A DNA stretch of 32,310 nucleotides from Spirochaetia bacterium (GTDB lineage: Bacteria; Spirochaetota; Spirochaetia; Treponematales; Breznakiellaceae): contig BOAV01000022.1 in NCBI GenBank assembly GCA_026002045.1, positions 1 through 32,310 on the forward strand, in the 5' to 3' direction. The translations under genes were made by a program, and so were the position numbers. The stretch's first letter is position 1. Each line of letters opens with the position of its first letter. The notes under the pieces were generated by a model. It made no database searches. It was not told where the DNA came from and saw only the letters and a list, made by a program, of their open reading frames with translations. This document shows positions 32,243-32,310 of the stretch, piece after piece.

Positions 32243-32310
32243 TCTATCGCCTCCGATATTCGGCCTAAGGGTTTACCCCTAATTCCAATAATCTTTTTTG
32301 GAGATTTTTG

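Overview
The window looks like a spirochaete chromosome, most likely a free-living or gut Treponema relative. The main reasons are a bacterial V/A-type ATPase operon in the order E, DUF2764-like, A, B, D, I, K; the neighbourhood rpsT, HU, lnt, rho, rpmE; a bactofilin; many lipoproteins with spirochaete-style lipoboxes; and moderately high GC with more A+T-rich islands. Genus is inferred from gene content and order only. No rRNA, tRNA, CRISPR array, transposase or prophage gene was seen.

Layout. Positions 1-1378 (+) hold the 3' end of an RlmK-type 23S rRNA methyltransferase and a small lipoprotein. Positions 1381-3843 (-) hold an A+T-richer two-gene unit: a radical SAM/SPASM enzyme and a UGT-like glycosyltransferase, behind a near-consensus promoter with a perfect palindrome over its start region. 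Positions 4013-4107 hold three perfect hairpins with the same 8-base loop but different stems. Positions 4104-10464 (-) hold a housekeeping run: rpmE, rho (with a ~200-residue low-complexity N-terminal extension), CinA-C/PncC amidase, bactofilin, response regulator, lnt, HU, rpsT and a 56-residue zinc-ribbon protein. Several of these overlap by 4-8 bases.

Positions 10534-20374 (-) hold the V-type ATPase operon, continuing downstream into ispG and a TPR-like secreted protein. The operon is interrupted between atpB and atpD by a CACAGAG inverted-repeat element. Between atpI and atpK it carries hairpins and a possible 16-codon ORF. No separate C, F or G stalk gene is present. The K subunit keeps the residues that bind Na+ in Enterococcus hirae NtpK. 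galM and a small J-domain protein diverge at 21527-21615; both have -10-like boxes about 6 bases from ATG and no Shine-Dalgarno.

Positions 22106-29937 (-) hold eight consecutive envelope genes: an NlpC/P60 hydrolase, a small amphipathic lipoprotein, three proteins with a CsgG/LpoB/FlgO-like domain (one fused to an outer-membrane beta-barrel), a free-standing beta-barrel and two LPP20-like lipoproteins. The promoter-distal end faces an XRE regulator (30123, +). Between them lies a TTGACA/TATTAT promoter with three copies of a 10-base half-site. This unit is the best candidate here for an undescribed system. An FAD-dependent oxidoreductase (30479-32242, -) closes the window.
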